Under the pieces are notes generated by a model. It was not told where the DNA came from. It made no database searches and worked only from the letters and a program-made list of their open reading frames with translations. DNA of 64,000 nucleotides from Microbotryomycetes sp. JL201 (Eukaryota > Basidiomycota > Microbotryomycetes): contig JAQYUZ010000013.1 of NCBI GenBank assembly GCA_033819885.1, forward strand, positions 124,001 through 188,000, in the 5' to 3' direction. The position numbers were made by a program, and so were the translations under genes. Position 1 is the stretch's first letter; every line of letters begins with the position of its first letter. Below, piece after piece: positions 33,737 through 46,016 of the stretch.

Positions 33737-33897
33737 TGGCCTGAGATTGACTCGCGAGTTGAAAGCGCAAGAGGGGCTCGAGCGCGCGCTCGCCCAGCCA
33801 AGGGAAACAAAGCGGTCAGGTCACGTGAGCAGAGAGCGTGGTAATGACAACAAGAGTTTTTCGCGACAAGTTCAGATCTATCCAAGTCAGTCGGCGT

Positions 33898-35421
33898 CTA
33901 TTGCTGCTGACATCCAGGCGGACCTCCTGCCTCGTCTTCGTCACCAGTGTCGGGTCTCGTCCAGTACTCTTGCTTCGGCTTGGAGCTCTCTTCGACGTCT
34001 TGCATCTTTACTTCATCCGTCTCTTCAGGATTCTCGACGTCGGCCCTCTTAGGAGGCAACAGCCTTTCTAGGTCGCCCAACCCATCCATGACCTCGCGCA
34101 ATTTGAACGCCCACTCTTCATTTGGCATTTCGACTTTGATTTCGACGATGAGATCGCCTCTTTGTGTCTTTCTGAACATGCCTTGACCTTTGATGACGAA
34201 CTTGTCGCCAGTTTGAAACACTCGCCAACCAGGTTCGCCCGGCTTTGGCGCGGTGTGTCGAAGTCCTTTGCCGTCGAGGTGAATCAAGATCAATCTTGAG
34301 AACCCGAGAAGCGACTCTGACAATGTCAAGGACAAGGTCGTACGGAGATTCCATGGCGCATATGTCGAATATGCGTCCGGAGGCGAAAGCGTAAATGTTG
34401 GATGTGGAAGCGCTACTAAGCTGATGTGCAAGTCGCCAGGCTCGGTCGCTTCAAGCTGTGACAGGAATTGCAAGGAATTCTTGAATATGGCACGTCGTCA
34501 TGCAAAAATGAGTCTACTCACCGACTCGTCGCCTTCACCTCGTAACACGACCTTTTCGCCATCCACACTGCCCCTCGGAACGTGCACATCCAGCTTCTTC
34601 TTTTCTTTGACCATCTTTTGTCCTTGGCACTTTTTGCACGCGTCTTGCTCCCTAAAGGTGAATCCGTCGCCGTCACATGTCGGGCAGACAGTCTGTGACC
34701 TCGACATGAACGGTCCCATCTGTTGCAGAACATTGATGAATCCTTGGCCCTTGCACTTGACGCAACCCCTCCGCTGAGCTCTGGCTTTAGCTCCCGTGCT
34801 GCGCGTTCGAGTCTTGGATGAGACGTCAATGCGTTACGATAGAGAGCCGTCTCAGCCTTACCCTTTGCACAAACCGCAAGATCTCGTTCGCTCGAGTGCT
34901 ATCGTTTTTGTGACGCCCTTGTACAGTTCTTCCAATCGAACATACAATTGAGTCTCGCTCGGTCTTGCCTGTCCTCTGCGTTTCTGCGGCTTAGATGGTT
35001 TGCCACCGTGTCCAGCTCTACCGTGACCCATGCCAGGTCCCGGACCGCCGCCGCCTCCGAAAAACTCTCCAAAAAAGTCATCCATGAAATCCGCGTTCAT
35101 ATGGCTGTGATTTTTGCGGTCGGATTCCTTGCCAAAGTCGTCATAGTCACGCCTCTTGTCTTCGTCGCTCAACGTCTCGTACGCTTCTTGAATCGCTTGA
35201 AACTTTGCGGGATCGGCATCTTGCTGTTGCGCTTGTTTGTCTGGATGGTGAATCAGACACAAGCGTCTGTATGCTCGTTTGATCTCGGCCGACTGGGAAG
35301 GACAGAACGCTCAGGACACTGGACACCATCTTGGGTTGTGCGGTGAAGCTGGGTCGGCCTGGCTTACTGTTGCTGAAACAGACACTTCGAGAGTGTCGTA
35401 GTATGCCGTGTCGGCCACCAT
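33898..35421 (-). CDS. Type I Hsp40 (DnaJ/Ydj1/Xdj1-like) with C-terminal CaaX
   Basis: Co-chaperone that stimulates Hsp70 ATPase and delivers substrates. The first exon encodes MVADTAYYDTLEVSVSAT. The next continues the J domain with IKRAYRRLCLIHHPDKQ (HPD present) and AYETLSDEDKRRDYDD. A Gly-rich linker (FFGEFFGGGGGPGPG) leads to the C-terminal domain I and zinc finger: CGLCK split by an intron, then CVKCKGQG, CPTCDGDG and CKKCQGQK. In the spliced reading the first repeat continues CKAKA, so its usual GxG is lost. Domain II follows (GDLIVEIKVEMP). The protein ends GGPPGCQQQ, a CaaX box whose final Gln favours farnesylation, like Ydj1. This suggests a membrane-attached cytosolic pool. Its tail carries an acidic stretch (EETDEVKMQDVEE). 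Confidence 0.85.
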
Positions 35422-35656
35422 CGCCTGTCCGAATCGACAGTACTCGGAGTGATCTCTAAAAGTTGCGAGGCAGAGACTGCCGCACTATAAAACGGCGGGA
35501 GAGCCAGTGGGCCGAGTCACGAATCTGGCCCTGAAGATTTCGTTCGTTGCGATGGATACGGGTGTCGTCCGGACAGAGCGTCGGCTCGGGTGCGAGCAAT
35601 GACGAAAGAGACGAAGACGACACTCTGGCTTGTCCCACTCACAAGCGTCTGCCACA

Positions 35657-36996
35657 ATGGCGTCAGACGCGCATGGTGAACGAGTCACAAAGCGCAAGAT
35701 TGAAACTGTCATAAGTGCGCTCGATTCTAGCTTGGCGCTCAATGCTGGCGACGGAGTTTCCTCGATGCTCGGCAAGCGCAAGCGTCGTACAACGTGAGCA
35801 GTCACACGACACCTGCGGCATAATCCCTGATCACTTTGCACGAGCCCAGTGACGTCGACAAGGGCATCTCGACCCCGCTGCTCGTGTCGCTGCTGCCGAC
35901 TCGCCCGTCACGTGCCCCCGCCGCCACGCCACCACCTTCCTACAACACAACCTCGCTATCTCAACTCGTCGACAGGATTTCAACTTTCAAGCTGACAACG
36001 TTCACGGCTCCGAAACCAAGGTCGTTGTCTGCAGCGGCGTGCGCCATGCTCGGCTGGCAGTCGGCGTCGCCTGGCAGAGACAGAATACAATGCGTCACGT
36101 GTCACGCGACTCTGGTCATTGAATGTGGACAGTCTGGGTGGTCTTCCGCTGCCGGAATCAGGCTCAAAGCAGAGCTCGAGAAGCAATTAAGGTTAAAGCA
36201 CCTCGACACTTGTCCATGGAGGATGAGAGCGTGTGCGCCCGGATTATACAAGCTTGCGATAGCTCACAGGGCAAAGGAATTGGAAGGCGTCAGGACGAGG
36301 GCACGCAACATTGCGAGAGCTGGGCTTGGCAAGGTCAAAGCGGCAAGTCTCGACAGTGTCGCATCAACAGATCTGGATCAGCTGGTCGACATCGTTACAT
36401 CAACTGCTGAGGATAATAAAGCCGAGGTTGAGAGCGACGTTACAACCGACGCCATCGTACTTGCATTGCTTGGCTGGGATACGCCAATAAACACCCCTCC
36501 GCAACCGAGCGGCTCGAGCTTTCAAACCTTGTCTTGCCAATGGTGTTGCCGCCGCGTCTTGGCGTCAACATATCTGCCCCAAGAGTCGTCTTTGGCGGCA
36601 AAGTCATTCGACGCCGTATCACAGCATCAGTCCTTTTGTCCTGTAGTCGATCCCCTCGCCGGTCACTGGTCGTTTTCGAGCACAAATGGGCCTCTGAACG
36701 ACGCAGCGCCAGATCTTGAACCGGCTTGGAAGCAACGTTTGAACGTGTTGCTGCAAAGGGACGTGCGCCGACGAACAAGTTCAAACTCACTCGCCAGTCT
36801 ACTGTCGATGGAAGGCATTGCAGGCGAAACTATAGCTGAAAAGCAACGCAACAAGGTTAGTTTCGTGTATGTGGCCATTGTCTGAATTCCTCCGCTCACG
36901 CTGACGTGGCGTCGACGTGTTATCCAGTCGAAAGCGATCATGTCGTACGTGCGCAAGCTGCTTGGTCCGGCACACGCAGCAAAGCGACAACGGTAG
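35657..36996 (+). CDS. Rsm1/NIPA-like C3HC zinc-finger protein
   Basis: Exons 35657-35793, 35850-36855, 36928-36996 give 403 aa. The C3HC zinc finger is visible: SAAACAMLGWQS, RDRIQCVTCHATLVI, then LKHLDTCPWR, matching the NIPA/Rsm1 pattern of Cys pairs followed by H-x3-C-x-W. A second, partial repeat follows in the C-terminal half (LALLGWDT, LSCQWCCRRV, HQSFCPVVDP), as in Rsm1-like proteins, which usually have two related modules. A basic KRKRR near residue 45 and KRQR at the very end could be nuclear signals. In fission yeast Rsm1 is connected with mRNA export and in mammals NIPA with SCF-dependent ubiquitylation and the nuclear basket; both are transfers from family knowledge. Junctions are all GT-AG. 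Confidence 0.75.
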
Positions 36997-37151
36997 ACGC
37001 GTCTGTATTGTTGGCACCGTGTACATGCCATGAACCTGTTGCAATCGTATCCGGATGTCCGTGCTGGTCTAAAATTAGCATTCCGATCGAGTTGAGGAGA
37101 TCTGAGCGGTGCCGAGCGCTGTCGTCTGCTTCTGCCCTCGTCAGCGAAAAT

Positions 37152-39792
37152 ATGTCTGAGGAGCAGCATGGCCTGCTCGAAGATGAGCCTGCGTATACAC
37201 GCCCGAGGCGAGCGTCCTCCAAGCCGCGGCGGCGGACAAGCATGTGTGTCCTGTGCGCGTTTCTTTGTATGGCCGCCGTCGTTCTCTTAGCCGGCGTTGG
37301 CGCGTGGTTTGTCGCCAAAGGCCTCAGCGCCTTTTGGAAAGATCTCAATCACCCTCATGCCAACGTGTTTCACCAAAACCCGATCGATGGCTCGCGCGAG
37401 GCGCTCATCGTCGACCAAGAATCGTCCGTCAACTTGACGGCAAAGGACGTCGTCAAACCCTTGTTCGGCCCGGCAGGTATTGGCGCATTCCAGAAGTTTG
37501 ACATGAGCGCCGCAATATGGGCCGTCGTGCCAGACTTTGAGTACGTGGCCGAATCAGAGACGGCGGCATCGGCACCGTCGTCGGCAGCGAACAACTTGTA
37601 TTCGTTGGACGACTTGATGCTCAGCGAGGCAGACAAAAACGTCAAGGCAAAGTACACACAAGACCTTGACAAGTTCAGGTGGCAACTCGTCTTCTCGGAC
37701 ATTGTTTTACGGGATGTCGGCATCGACACGAGGCTGACCTCGGCAACGGCACATGTGACGATTCCGCGCGAGGTACTGTGAGTCGGGTTGCTCAGGCTGT
37801 TTCTATACCGTCCGAGCTCACTGCGTCATCTTCAGTGATCAAACTCTGTTCCATGGGGCAACGCCACCGACCTTGATGGCTCAATTTTCGATGCTGCCTC
37901 CGGCGACAGCCATATCATCGTCTCAGCTGCTCTTGAACAACGTGACAACTCTCAGGCGCCCTCACCGGTTCGGACTGAAAGCACTCTGGCCCCCGCTTCC
38001 ACGAAACCTTTCGGACGGCGATCGCCAAGAGACAAATCACAAAGTTGCGAACGATGTCCAACTATTCTCGTCCGTCTTGCAACATATGATTGTCTTGCCA
38101 AGACCGTCGACCAAGTCGAACGGAACGACGGTCCCGGTGTTTCAGCCGTATCTCACGACGCGAACGAGGGCCTCGTACGTGCCGGATTTCCACACTTATC
38201 GCAAAGTCTTGTATCTCAAGCGCCAAAGCTGGAGGCAGGCCTGGAGGGTGAGGACATAGCTTGATGTTCAAAATTCGTGGGAACTGGCTGACCGAAGCCT
38301 CTCGTTCAAAGGAAAGGCAATGTCCAGATTGGTCACGCAGCATGAATTGCAAGCGCACGTTCAAGGAAGATGGTCCGTTCGAGACGTTTATCGAATCAAA
38401 AAATATGTCGGAAGGGCAAAACCAGGAAGCGTTCCTGTTTGGACCGTACATGACCACCCGGGCTCAGTTTCCCGGTCCTAGCGACTTCATCAGGCTCGCC
38501 AACTCGTCAGAGTCTTTGAAAGACGGTAGGGCGAGCTTTCAACTAAGCCTTGCCAGGGAACTCGCTGACCGACCATCACACGCGTTCACATAGACTTGTC
38601 GTTCGATTGGCACATCATCTGGGCTGCCGACAAAACGGCAAAGTTCGACTTTGTCAATGACATGAGTGCAAATGCCCTCGACACGGCTCCTCCTTTCAAC
38701 ATGACCAGCGATGAAATGAAAGGCGCGCAAGGGGCTGTGGATTTCAACAGATCTTTGTTTGGCACTCATCCAGAACATGACTCGAAGCATGCTAAATACA
38801 CATTCAGCATGCTTCTTGCTGGCTTTTTCGGGTTCCTGTGTCACCCGTCAGTCGCGTTCAATCTTGCCTTGGTCGTTCGAAGCCAAAAGTTATTGACATC
38901 CGATCTTTCAGTCTCATTTTGCATTATTGGTACACAAGACGGGTGGCCACCGGTATTTCTCTGGGAACATGTGTTGCCGACCACGTCTGGGGCTTCCTCG
39001 CCGGAACGTACAGTCTTCTCAAGCTGGTTCGCAAGAGCGGCGTCGGCATTGATTTTGGATTGTCGGTTCCATCACTATTGTACAGGGCTGCTACACTGTG
39101 GCCCATCATTCTCCTCTACATGAGGATTGAATGGCAATGGGGAGGACCGGGCGGAGTTTGGCCGGTGGTTGTAGGCAGACGTCAGTGGACGCACCGAGAA
39201 CGAGCGTCTCAACGTACAGATCAGATGTTTGACTGGAGGATAAAGGTGGCAGTGCGTTGACTGCAAATCGCTCAGTATTCGCTCCTATTGACGGTATGGA
39301 CTAACAGATTGGTGTCGCCTACGCTGGCTGGAGCTTGTTTGGACCGACTTTGCCGACGTTGCTCGAGCTCGGACCGAGTTTTATCGGCGAGAGAGAAGAG
39401 GAAAAGTCGCATAGGACGATCGAAAGCACGTTGCACGTTCTTGGTGCTGCCTTCTCTTTTGTCAACATTGTGTCTCAGGTAAGCAGACCTGATTCAACTG
39501 TTGCCGCCGTGTGAGCGCTAAATGACCTGTCCGCTATTTCTCGACGCAGTCAATCGTCAATCATCGGCAACGCACGTTCGCCGGAGATCACCGGCTCACA
39601 ATTTACCTCTTGTTTGCCTCGCTCTTTGCTTGGGCGATTCCCATCTTGCTATCGTTCAAAGATGAAGCGTGGCGTAAAGTAGGCGATCCTGTCCCGTTGG
39701 AGGTTGTCGGTCAATGGTTGACGCTGATAGTCGTAGTGTCCCAAGCCATGACTCTACCTTCTGTGCCTCAAGTAGAAGACTCGGAAGATTAA
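37152..39792 (+). CDS. Polytopic membrane protein of unknown function
   Basis: The Met at 37152 opens a cytosolic basic head (RPRRASSKPRRRTS), then one membrane anchor (VLCAFLCMAAVVLLAGVGAW). A long, probably lumenal, domain of about 430 residues follows, with several N-x-S/T sites (NLTAKD, NVTTLR, NLSDGD, NMTSDE) and recurring aromatic-rich strands (DKFRWQLVFSDIVL, FDWHIIWAADKTAKF). The C-terminal third is polytopic: FSMLLAGFFGFLCH, WGFLAGTYSLLKLV, LYRAATLWPIILLYM, a segment with VAYAGWSLFGPTLP, LGAAFSFVNIVSQS, LTIYLLFASLFAWAIP, and a last helix WLTLIVVVSQAM, ending with an acidic tail at 39792. Exon borders are GT-AG where I placed them. It is not CLPTM1, which has a similar one-plus-many layout but different motifs. 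Probably a secretory-pathway protein. Confidence 0.65.
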
Positions 39793-39923
39793 TTTGATTT
39801 TTATCAATGTATACGCCACTTTTCGCCGAACCAGTTCAGGAGCGTTCTGCGAGTATCCGTGGACTTGGTTGCGAATACGTCCACTTGAAGCACTTTAGAG
39901 GTCTAAGGTTTGCTTGAGTGTCC

Positions 39924-41560
39924 ATGAGAAACTCGTCTGATGAATGGTTGAAGAGACTGCAAGCTTGTCGGCCGATCGACCCGGTCTTGTTTCGTCACCA
40001 CGAGCTCGAGTTTCCCGATCTCAAAGACTCGACATCGGACTTGGCCACTGACGAAAGCCGAGTCGGTCGAGAAGGATCTCTTAGAGGATTGGTACACTTG
40101 GTCAGGAAAGACAAGCTGCATCGCCAACAGGTGAGATCTAGGGCTCTTCTTTTTTGGCTTGGCCGCAAACACTCGTTCCTCACGATGCCAAATGAGAGTT
40201 GAGGGTAAATTCTTTCTGCGGTACAGGACCAAGTGCACCCGAGGTGGAAGACTCTCATTGCAACATGTCGAGGAACAGATCCGGTGCTTGAAGACGAGGC
40301 GAGTGTTCTCACCCAGTCGCGAACTGGATCGTGACTGCACTAAGACTTTTTGCATCGGTGACAGTACATGCCGTTGGACGTGAGATGGGGAATGCACGTA
40401 CTGTTTAGCTACAGCTCGGCAGGCGAGCTATCTAAGACGAGGGTTCTGAAGGTGCATAGACGCCCCCAAAAAGGGAATGAGTCTGCAGGAGCTAACAAGG
40501 CGGCTCGGTGGACAGGCTTTCGAGCAATGGTCAAAGAGGACAGGAAGACGGTTCAACTCTACTCGGCACGCCCACATCCAGATAATGCACTTTGTCAAGA
40601 AGTACTCAAGTCCGTTATGGATTGCTTTCAGGATGCCGACCGCTCTACTCGAGTGCTGACAGACTCTTGCAAACCACAGTCAATGTCTCCCCGGAGGAGC
40701 TTGCAGAGCCAGACCTGAATGCCTACCGCACCTTCAACGAGTTTTTTCACCGCCGGCTGCATCCTCTTGCTCGAAGCTTGGCCGAGCCCGGCAACGACGC
40801 CGTCATCTCGTCTCCGGCTGACTGTAGGATGGTCGTGTACGACAATGTTGACCTGGCGCGTCGCTTATGGATCAAGGTGAACCCAGAGAAATTCTCCAAT
40901 CCACACACATTTGACAATTCAAGGGCTGTCAGGGAAGACACTTTACGCTGAAAGGATTGCTTATCGATTCGACACGCGCCGAGTACTTTCGAGGCGGCTC
41001 AATCGTTGTCGCGCGTCTTGCTCCAGCAGACTATCACCGCTTTCATTCGCCAGTCGACGCCGATTTGATCGGAAGCGTGCCTGTTAGCGGGTCATTGTTG
41101 ACCGTTAATCCTGTCGTTGTCAACAACAAACAATTTGATGTGTTTACGAGTAACAAAAGAGTGGTGACGTACTTGCGAGCTACGAGAACAGGAGAGATGG
41201 TGGCGTTTGTGCAGGTCGGTGCGTTACTCGTGGGCAGTATTGAGCAGACGGTGCAGCCGGGGCAGCCTGTACACAGAGGCCAAGAGCTCGGTTACTTTGG
41301 TACAGTCGACCGAATGTCCGAGACTGTGTACCGGAATCCGTACTGACCCTCCTCCTTTAGCGTACGGTGGATCGACCATTGTGATCGTGTTCAGGCAAGG
41401 ACAAGTCAAGTTCGACCAAGACTTGTTGTGCAATTCGCTCGAGTCTATCGAAACAAAGATCGAGGTGCGTGAACGTGCAACAAGGTGAATTGAGGCCTAG
41501 AGCTCAGATAGGTATTCTTGAACTTTGCAGGTCAAGGATAGGATTGGGTCGTTTCTTTAA
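39924..41560 (+). CDS. PSD2: Phosphatidylserine decarboxylase (PSD2-type, GGST)
   Basis: Converts phosphatidylserine to phosphatidylethanolamine, with a pyruvoyl group made by self-cleavage. Placed exons include 39924-40130, 40227-40298, 40365 onward, and a last exon 41531-41560 (VKDRIGSFL). Motifs: YRTFNEFFHRRLHPLAR, ISSPADCRMVVY, then after a splice GRHFTLKGLLI, GGSIVVARLAPADYHRFHSP (catalytic His), VGALLVGSIEQTV and GYF/AYGGSTIVIVF. The cleavage site reads GGST, as in Psd2-type enzymes, not LGST as in mitochondrial Psd1. No C2 domain or targeting peptide is seen in the 70-residue head. The second intron (40299-40364) begins GCGAGT: a GC-AG intron joining VLEDE to YMPLDVRWGMH in phase 0. 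The section 40440-40640 contains one very short apparent intron and is less certain. Confidence 0.85.
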
Positions 41561-41747
41561 GCTGATAGCGAATTGTGATGCAATACTCTCGGTCGTTTAT
41601 GGGGCGTGCACTCGTTCGAATGTAATTTCGCGAGCGCCGTTTTCCTTTGCCCTTTGACCGCACTCGTTCGATGCGCTCGTGTCGCGGGCGGTAACACGAC
41701 CGGGCAGAGGCCGAGCTACTGGAAGCTCAGAAGCGAGCATTGACGCC

Positions 41748-42445
41748 ATGGCATCAGTAGCGGCGGCTAGCTCGGGCGCGGCCGGCGCAGGCTCGTCCAC
41801 GTCGATTCCGCCGCGGCAGACGGACGTCAGGCGCCGAGCTGTCTTGCCAAAAACGTTGCAAAATATGCAGCAAACGCAGGCAAGCTTGAGCGCGTCGTCT
41901 AATCCGCTCTTGGCCGCGTTGGACTTGCCGTCGGACGAGTATTTGGACAAGCTCGAGGAGGAACTCAACAGGAGAGTTGACCAAGATACAGAAACACTCG
42001 TCGAAGGCATGGCCGACCTTGTCAAGATGGCGCACGTGAGTCTTCACCTCGACTTTTGCGTTTTTCCTCGTCTCCGAACTGCTTTTCGTCGTGTTATATG
42101 CCATGATACTGATGTACCTGGCACGTCACCAGATCGAAGGAAAGGATCACTACAGAGTGGCGCAAGATGCTTTCCACGCCAACGTCAGAACAGAGTCGAT
42201 GGTGAGCGGCTCTCCCCCGAATGTCAGCGAATTCAGTTTCCCACGCTAATCATGGACTGGTACAGATCCGTGCCGCACACTCGCTCATCTCGCTCTCTCA
42301 CACACTCAAACTGCTGCATTTGTTCTCCGACACTGCGACGGCCGAAGAGACGAGAGAACGACTTGCGAAGCAGCTCGATACTGACATCGAAACTGCAAAG
42401 GCTCAAGTACGCAGCCTTGTCAGCGGCACAAAACCGTCTGGTTAA
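41748..42445 (+). CDS. MED22: Mediator complex subunit 22 (Surf5/Srb6 family)
   Basis: Exons 41748-42035, 42133-42201, 42266-42445 give 178 aa, all phase 0, GT-AG. After a Ser/Ala-rich head comes the Med22 core: YLDKLEEELNRRVDQDTETL, VEGMADLVKMAH, then the short exon HYRVAQDAFHANVRTESM, then IRAAHSLISLSHTLKLLHLF. This matches the family pattern L-x4-NxR-x2-D-x5-L...IIK-A...A..I..A...L..L...LK. Med22 sits in the Mediator head module and pairs with Med11. An in-frame GTG exists upstream at 41679, but the first in-frame ATG is 41748. The third intron border is preceded by a clear TGGTACAG. Confidence 0.88.
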
Positions 42446-43507
42446 ACCTGTGAGTGAACGCTTTACACAACGACGAGAATGCTCTGTCGCGAGTCACGTC
42501 GGAAACATTGGCGTGCCGCGCCGCGCATTCGAAAACAGAAAGTGGGAGATGAGGAACAAGAGTCTAGACGACTCGACTATCTTAACCCAGCTCAGCTAGC
42601 GTTACCCCGTCCCGCAAAGAGCTCTTTTCGAAGGCACTTTAGGAGCGAGGGCAAACTGTGCGCGGAAAACCGAGACCAAAATGGCGACTGATCCCCCTTT
42701 CTTGTCCGATGTGGGAGCGCGCGCGGCGGCCTTTGTCTTCGACCTTGACTCGCGAATTGCGCGTGTATTGGCTAAAAGCAGGCTCTGACTACGTTTGCCC
42801 TGTGGCACCCAGGAAGCTACAAGAATGACAAAGCAGTCCGATCATCGTTTGTTGTTGTAAAGAGCAGTAAAGGTCGCTTCTGTCCCAATCAGTGGTCGCC
42901 AATGCAAAGCGGTGAAAAGTTCTGGTCCGTAACGAGTCTGTCTCGATCAATGCTTTCCTGATTCAGAGTCAGTCACAAAAACAATTTCAAGTTCCTTGGC
43001 TCGATGGAGCATGGGTAATTTCAATGACTCTGGTCGATCTCTTGCCTCAACTTGGACTGCTCAAGGTAATCCGACTTGCGGACTCTATCGCTCACCGTCG
43101 CACTGAAATACGTCAGCATTCAATGAAGATGAGTATATGCGCATCTTTTGTTCATCTCGGCCCGTTCTAAGATGGGATGTCGTCGATTCCTGCGAGCGTT
43201 TTTTCGTGGGCGCACTGTTGAGCAGCCTGCCTAAGAGTTTCCGAGTTTGCACAAACAAAAGTGACTGCGATAAGCATGCATTCGTGGCAAGCTCGACTCG
43301 AGACAAGAGTGTTGATCGTGAAACCTTTCTGAATTTGCTGAATAAACGCGCGCGAGACAAAGCCGAAAGTGCAGTTGCAGACATGGTTGCATTGGCTTAT
43401 TGTTACATTTTCCTTTTCGCTTTTCAAGAAGTCAATCTACGAAATGAGGCAGATCCTCAGTTTTGATGTTTCAGACGCGCCCAGTGCGCCCGCCATGCAC
43501 GTCCGCC
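42446..43507. other. 1.06-kb spacer between Med22 and U2AF
   Basis: Convergent gene ends. Open frames on both strands at 43085-43466 (about 100 codons) overlap each other in antisense, have no recognisable motif and lack a supporting context, so I do not call a gene. No repeat or RNA gene was recognised. This is the second-largest gene-free stretch in the window. Confidence 0.4.
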
Positions 43508-45590
43508 TCACGCCAATTCCAAAAACTCTTCCAATGGAGCATAAGCGCAGATACACACGCGGCCTGGTTTCCACGTGAGCGTATCAGCGTCCCTGCGTTT
43601 GACGGTGAATCACACATGGAAAGAGGCATAAAGCTCACCTCCAAATTGCCTGCCTGCAATCGCTTTAAGCGCCGCCGTCGTCTCTTCAGGTTGTTGAAAC
43701 AAGACAAACACTTTGCCCAAATGTTTGACAGATTCGCTCGCTTTGGCGTCAACTCTTCCTTTATCATTGACGACAGGCCTTGGAATCTTGATCTCGTCCA
43801 CGTGGCCAAACTTTGTGCATTCATCTTTGATGTCTTCGACGATTTCAGTGTAATCTTGGTCGTTTGTAAGTTCCTCTGGCGAAACCATGTTGAGGATTTG
43901 CAAGACTCGAGTGGGTTGATTGTCTTGGGCGGCTTGAAGAATCGTCGAAGTCGGTGCCATCGGGCCGACGCCGAACGAGTCGCCTGCACCAGCTCCAGGA
44001 CCGCCAAACTGGTCACGACGAGCGTTCTGACCGAGGGCGGCACGTTGGACGACGAGGAAACGGTCTCCAAGTTCCATTCCGTTGAGACCTTGACAAGCAA
44101 CTTCGGTCACGCTGGGATCAACGTATTCACAAAACGCAAAGCCCTGCGTGAACAATGTCCGACCTAGATGAGCTTTCCGAAAGCCATGGTGCGCTTCTCG
44201 AAGATCGAAAAAGAGACTCAGACTCACCTTTGATTGACCGGTGCCACCCTCTTTGACGAGATTGAAAGCTCGCAACTCTCCGAAACTCTTCAACAATTCA
44301 ATCACTTGATCATCCGTCAAATAACTTGGCAAACCTCCGATAAAGATCTTGTTTGGCGTGTCGGGAACGTTGGTAGAAATGACGCCGGGCACGTGGGGCG
44401 CTTGCTCGTTATCTGCACCGATGTAATCCTTTGGTCGGCGAATCTTGAGCGCACTGTTCTGGAAAATGATGCCGTCAAATCCGAGAGCGTTCGTGGCTTC
44501 TTCGGCGTTGCGGAACTGAGAACGCCATCATTAATAATTCGCAACTCTGCAATGGCGCTGAACCACTCACCTCGACGAAAGCATAATTCTTCTCGTAATT
44601 GAGGTGGACGGAGATGACAGGCTCGTCGCCCTTCAAGCCGAGACCGTGCAGGTCGTCTCCGAGCTTGCCGTCGCTCAGCAAGCCCATCTCGGTCAACTTT
44701 GAATTGAAAAAGTGACGAATAATCTCTTCGGTAGCCTCGGTCGTAATATTGCCGACATACAAGCGACGAGATTGGCGGGCGAAGGAACCGATTGGAGCGG
44801 GAATGTTGACGCCGCCTGGGCCTTGAGCCATTGGCAAACCCATGCCGGACGGCATCATCGGACGACTTTGACCGGGCAAGTTGAACAAGCCTGCGGGAAT
44901 TTTTACGTGAGAAACAGAAAGACTAGTTAAAGGCGTCAATGAAACTGACCCGTCATTTTTGCCTGTTCGGCCGTGTACTGCTCGAACCCAGGAGGCTTGA
45001 CATCCCAGGCCGTGAACTGACGTTTGCGCTTGGAAATGGGAATAGTGTCCTCTGGCGTCGCGCTTCTGCGTTCCCGTTCGTTTGCAAAGCCTTCGAACAC
45101 GCGAGCGCCTCGACCTCCACCGCCGCCTCCGCGACCGGGCGGAGGTCTGCCATAATCGCCGCCGCGGTTGTCCCGACGTCCACCGCCGCTGTAGCGATCG
45201 TATCCACGATCATAGCCTCCACCAGCTCGCCTTTCATAGTCGTCCCGTCTGGCGCCACCACCACCACCACCTCCTCCTCCTCCGTAGCCGCGATCGTACC
45301 TGTCATAGCCGTCATCCCTGCGCCTTCTCGAGTCGTGGTCGTAATCGTCGTGATCGCGTTCGCGCGGCCTGGACGACCTCGAGCTGCTGCTGTTGTAGTG
45401 GCCCGAGCGCGATCCTCCATCGCGGCCGTCGGCATCATCATCGTACTGATGCCTGCTTGAGCGGTGACGAGGCGAGCGTGACCTACTGCGACGCCTGCGC
45501 GACGATGAGCCAGCGTCGTCGTAATGTCGCGAAGAGCGGCGATCTGTATCGCGCGCGCGAGCCCGAGGATCGCGATGAGAGTACAGCCAT
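43508..45590 (-). CDS. U2AF large subunit (U2AF59/65)
   Basis: Splicing factor that binds the polypyrimidine tract and recruits U2 snRNP. After an RS/RD- and glycine-rich head comes RKRQFTAWDVKPPGFEQYTA, equivalent to the W-containing ligand motif and linker before RRM1. RRM1 follows (RRLYVGNITTEATEEI, KNYAFVEFRNAEEA), then RRM2 (NKIFIGGLPSYLTDDQV, GFAFCEYVD), and the C-terminal UHM (VLQILNMVSPEELTNDQDY, KVFVLFQQPEETTAAL, GRVCICAYAPLEEF) ending ELA at 43508. In the UHM the expected R-x-F position lies in AGRQFGG, followed by the last exon. The start codon is unresolved: the open frame continues to 46225 without a convincing Met, and the Met at 45590 is out of frame, so a short 5' exon is likely. 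It is divergent to Nup96. Confidence 0.87.
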
Positions 45591-46016
45591 GGGTGATGAG
45601 AAGCCAGGGAGTCAGTCAGTGTGCGTGTGGCAGCATGTGACGGTGACAAAGGGAGGCCGGGCACGCATTGGGACCGCCTGCGACATTGCAGGCCGAATGC
45701 AGCGGAGTGGCAAGCAGAGAAGCACAGCTCGCTATGCGCACAAGAGGACATGTGTCTGCTCGTGCACGGTACCGCAGAAGGGAACGGGAACTGCGGCAGG
45801 TCACGCAAACACAGAGGGCAGACGAAGGGCGCGACGCTCACCGTCATGTGACAAGTCGTGGGCGACAGTGTCCAAGAAGCTGTTTGCCCTGTCGTCCGAC
45901 ATGATATTGGCAGGACGAAGAGGGGACAGTGGGCGAGGAGGGGCGAAAGCAAACGAATGAAAGCGCGCGCGCGCGCTGCTCTGTCCAACTCAACTGCGCT
46001 CCCTCGCCGCGGTCGC

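Noticed and set aside
37152-39792. CLPTM1 family membership of the polytopic protein
   Set aside because: The layout is similar, but the CLPTM1 signature segments (FWxxRxSLEGLS, YRWIYxVD) are absent.
43085-43466. Open frames on both strands between Med22 and U2AF
   Set aside because: They overlap each other in antisense, show no domain, and have no splice or promoter context in support.
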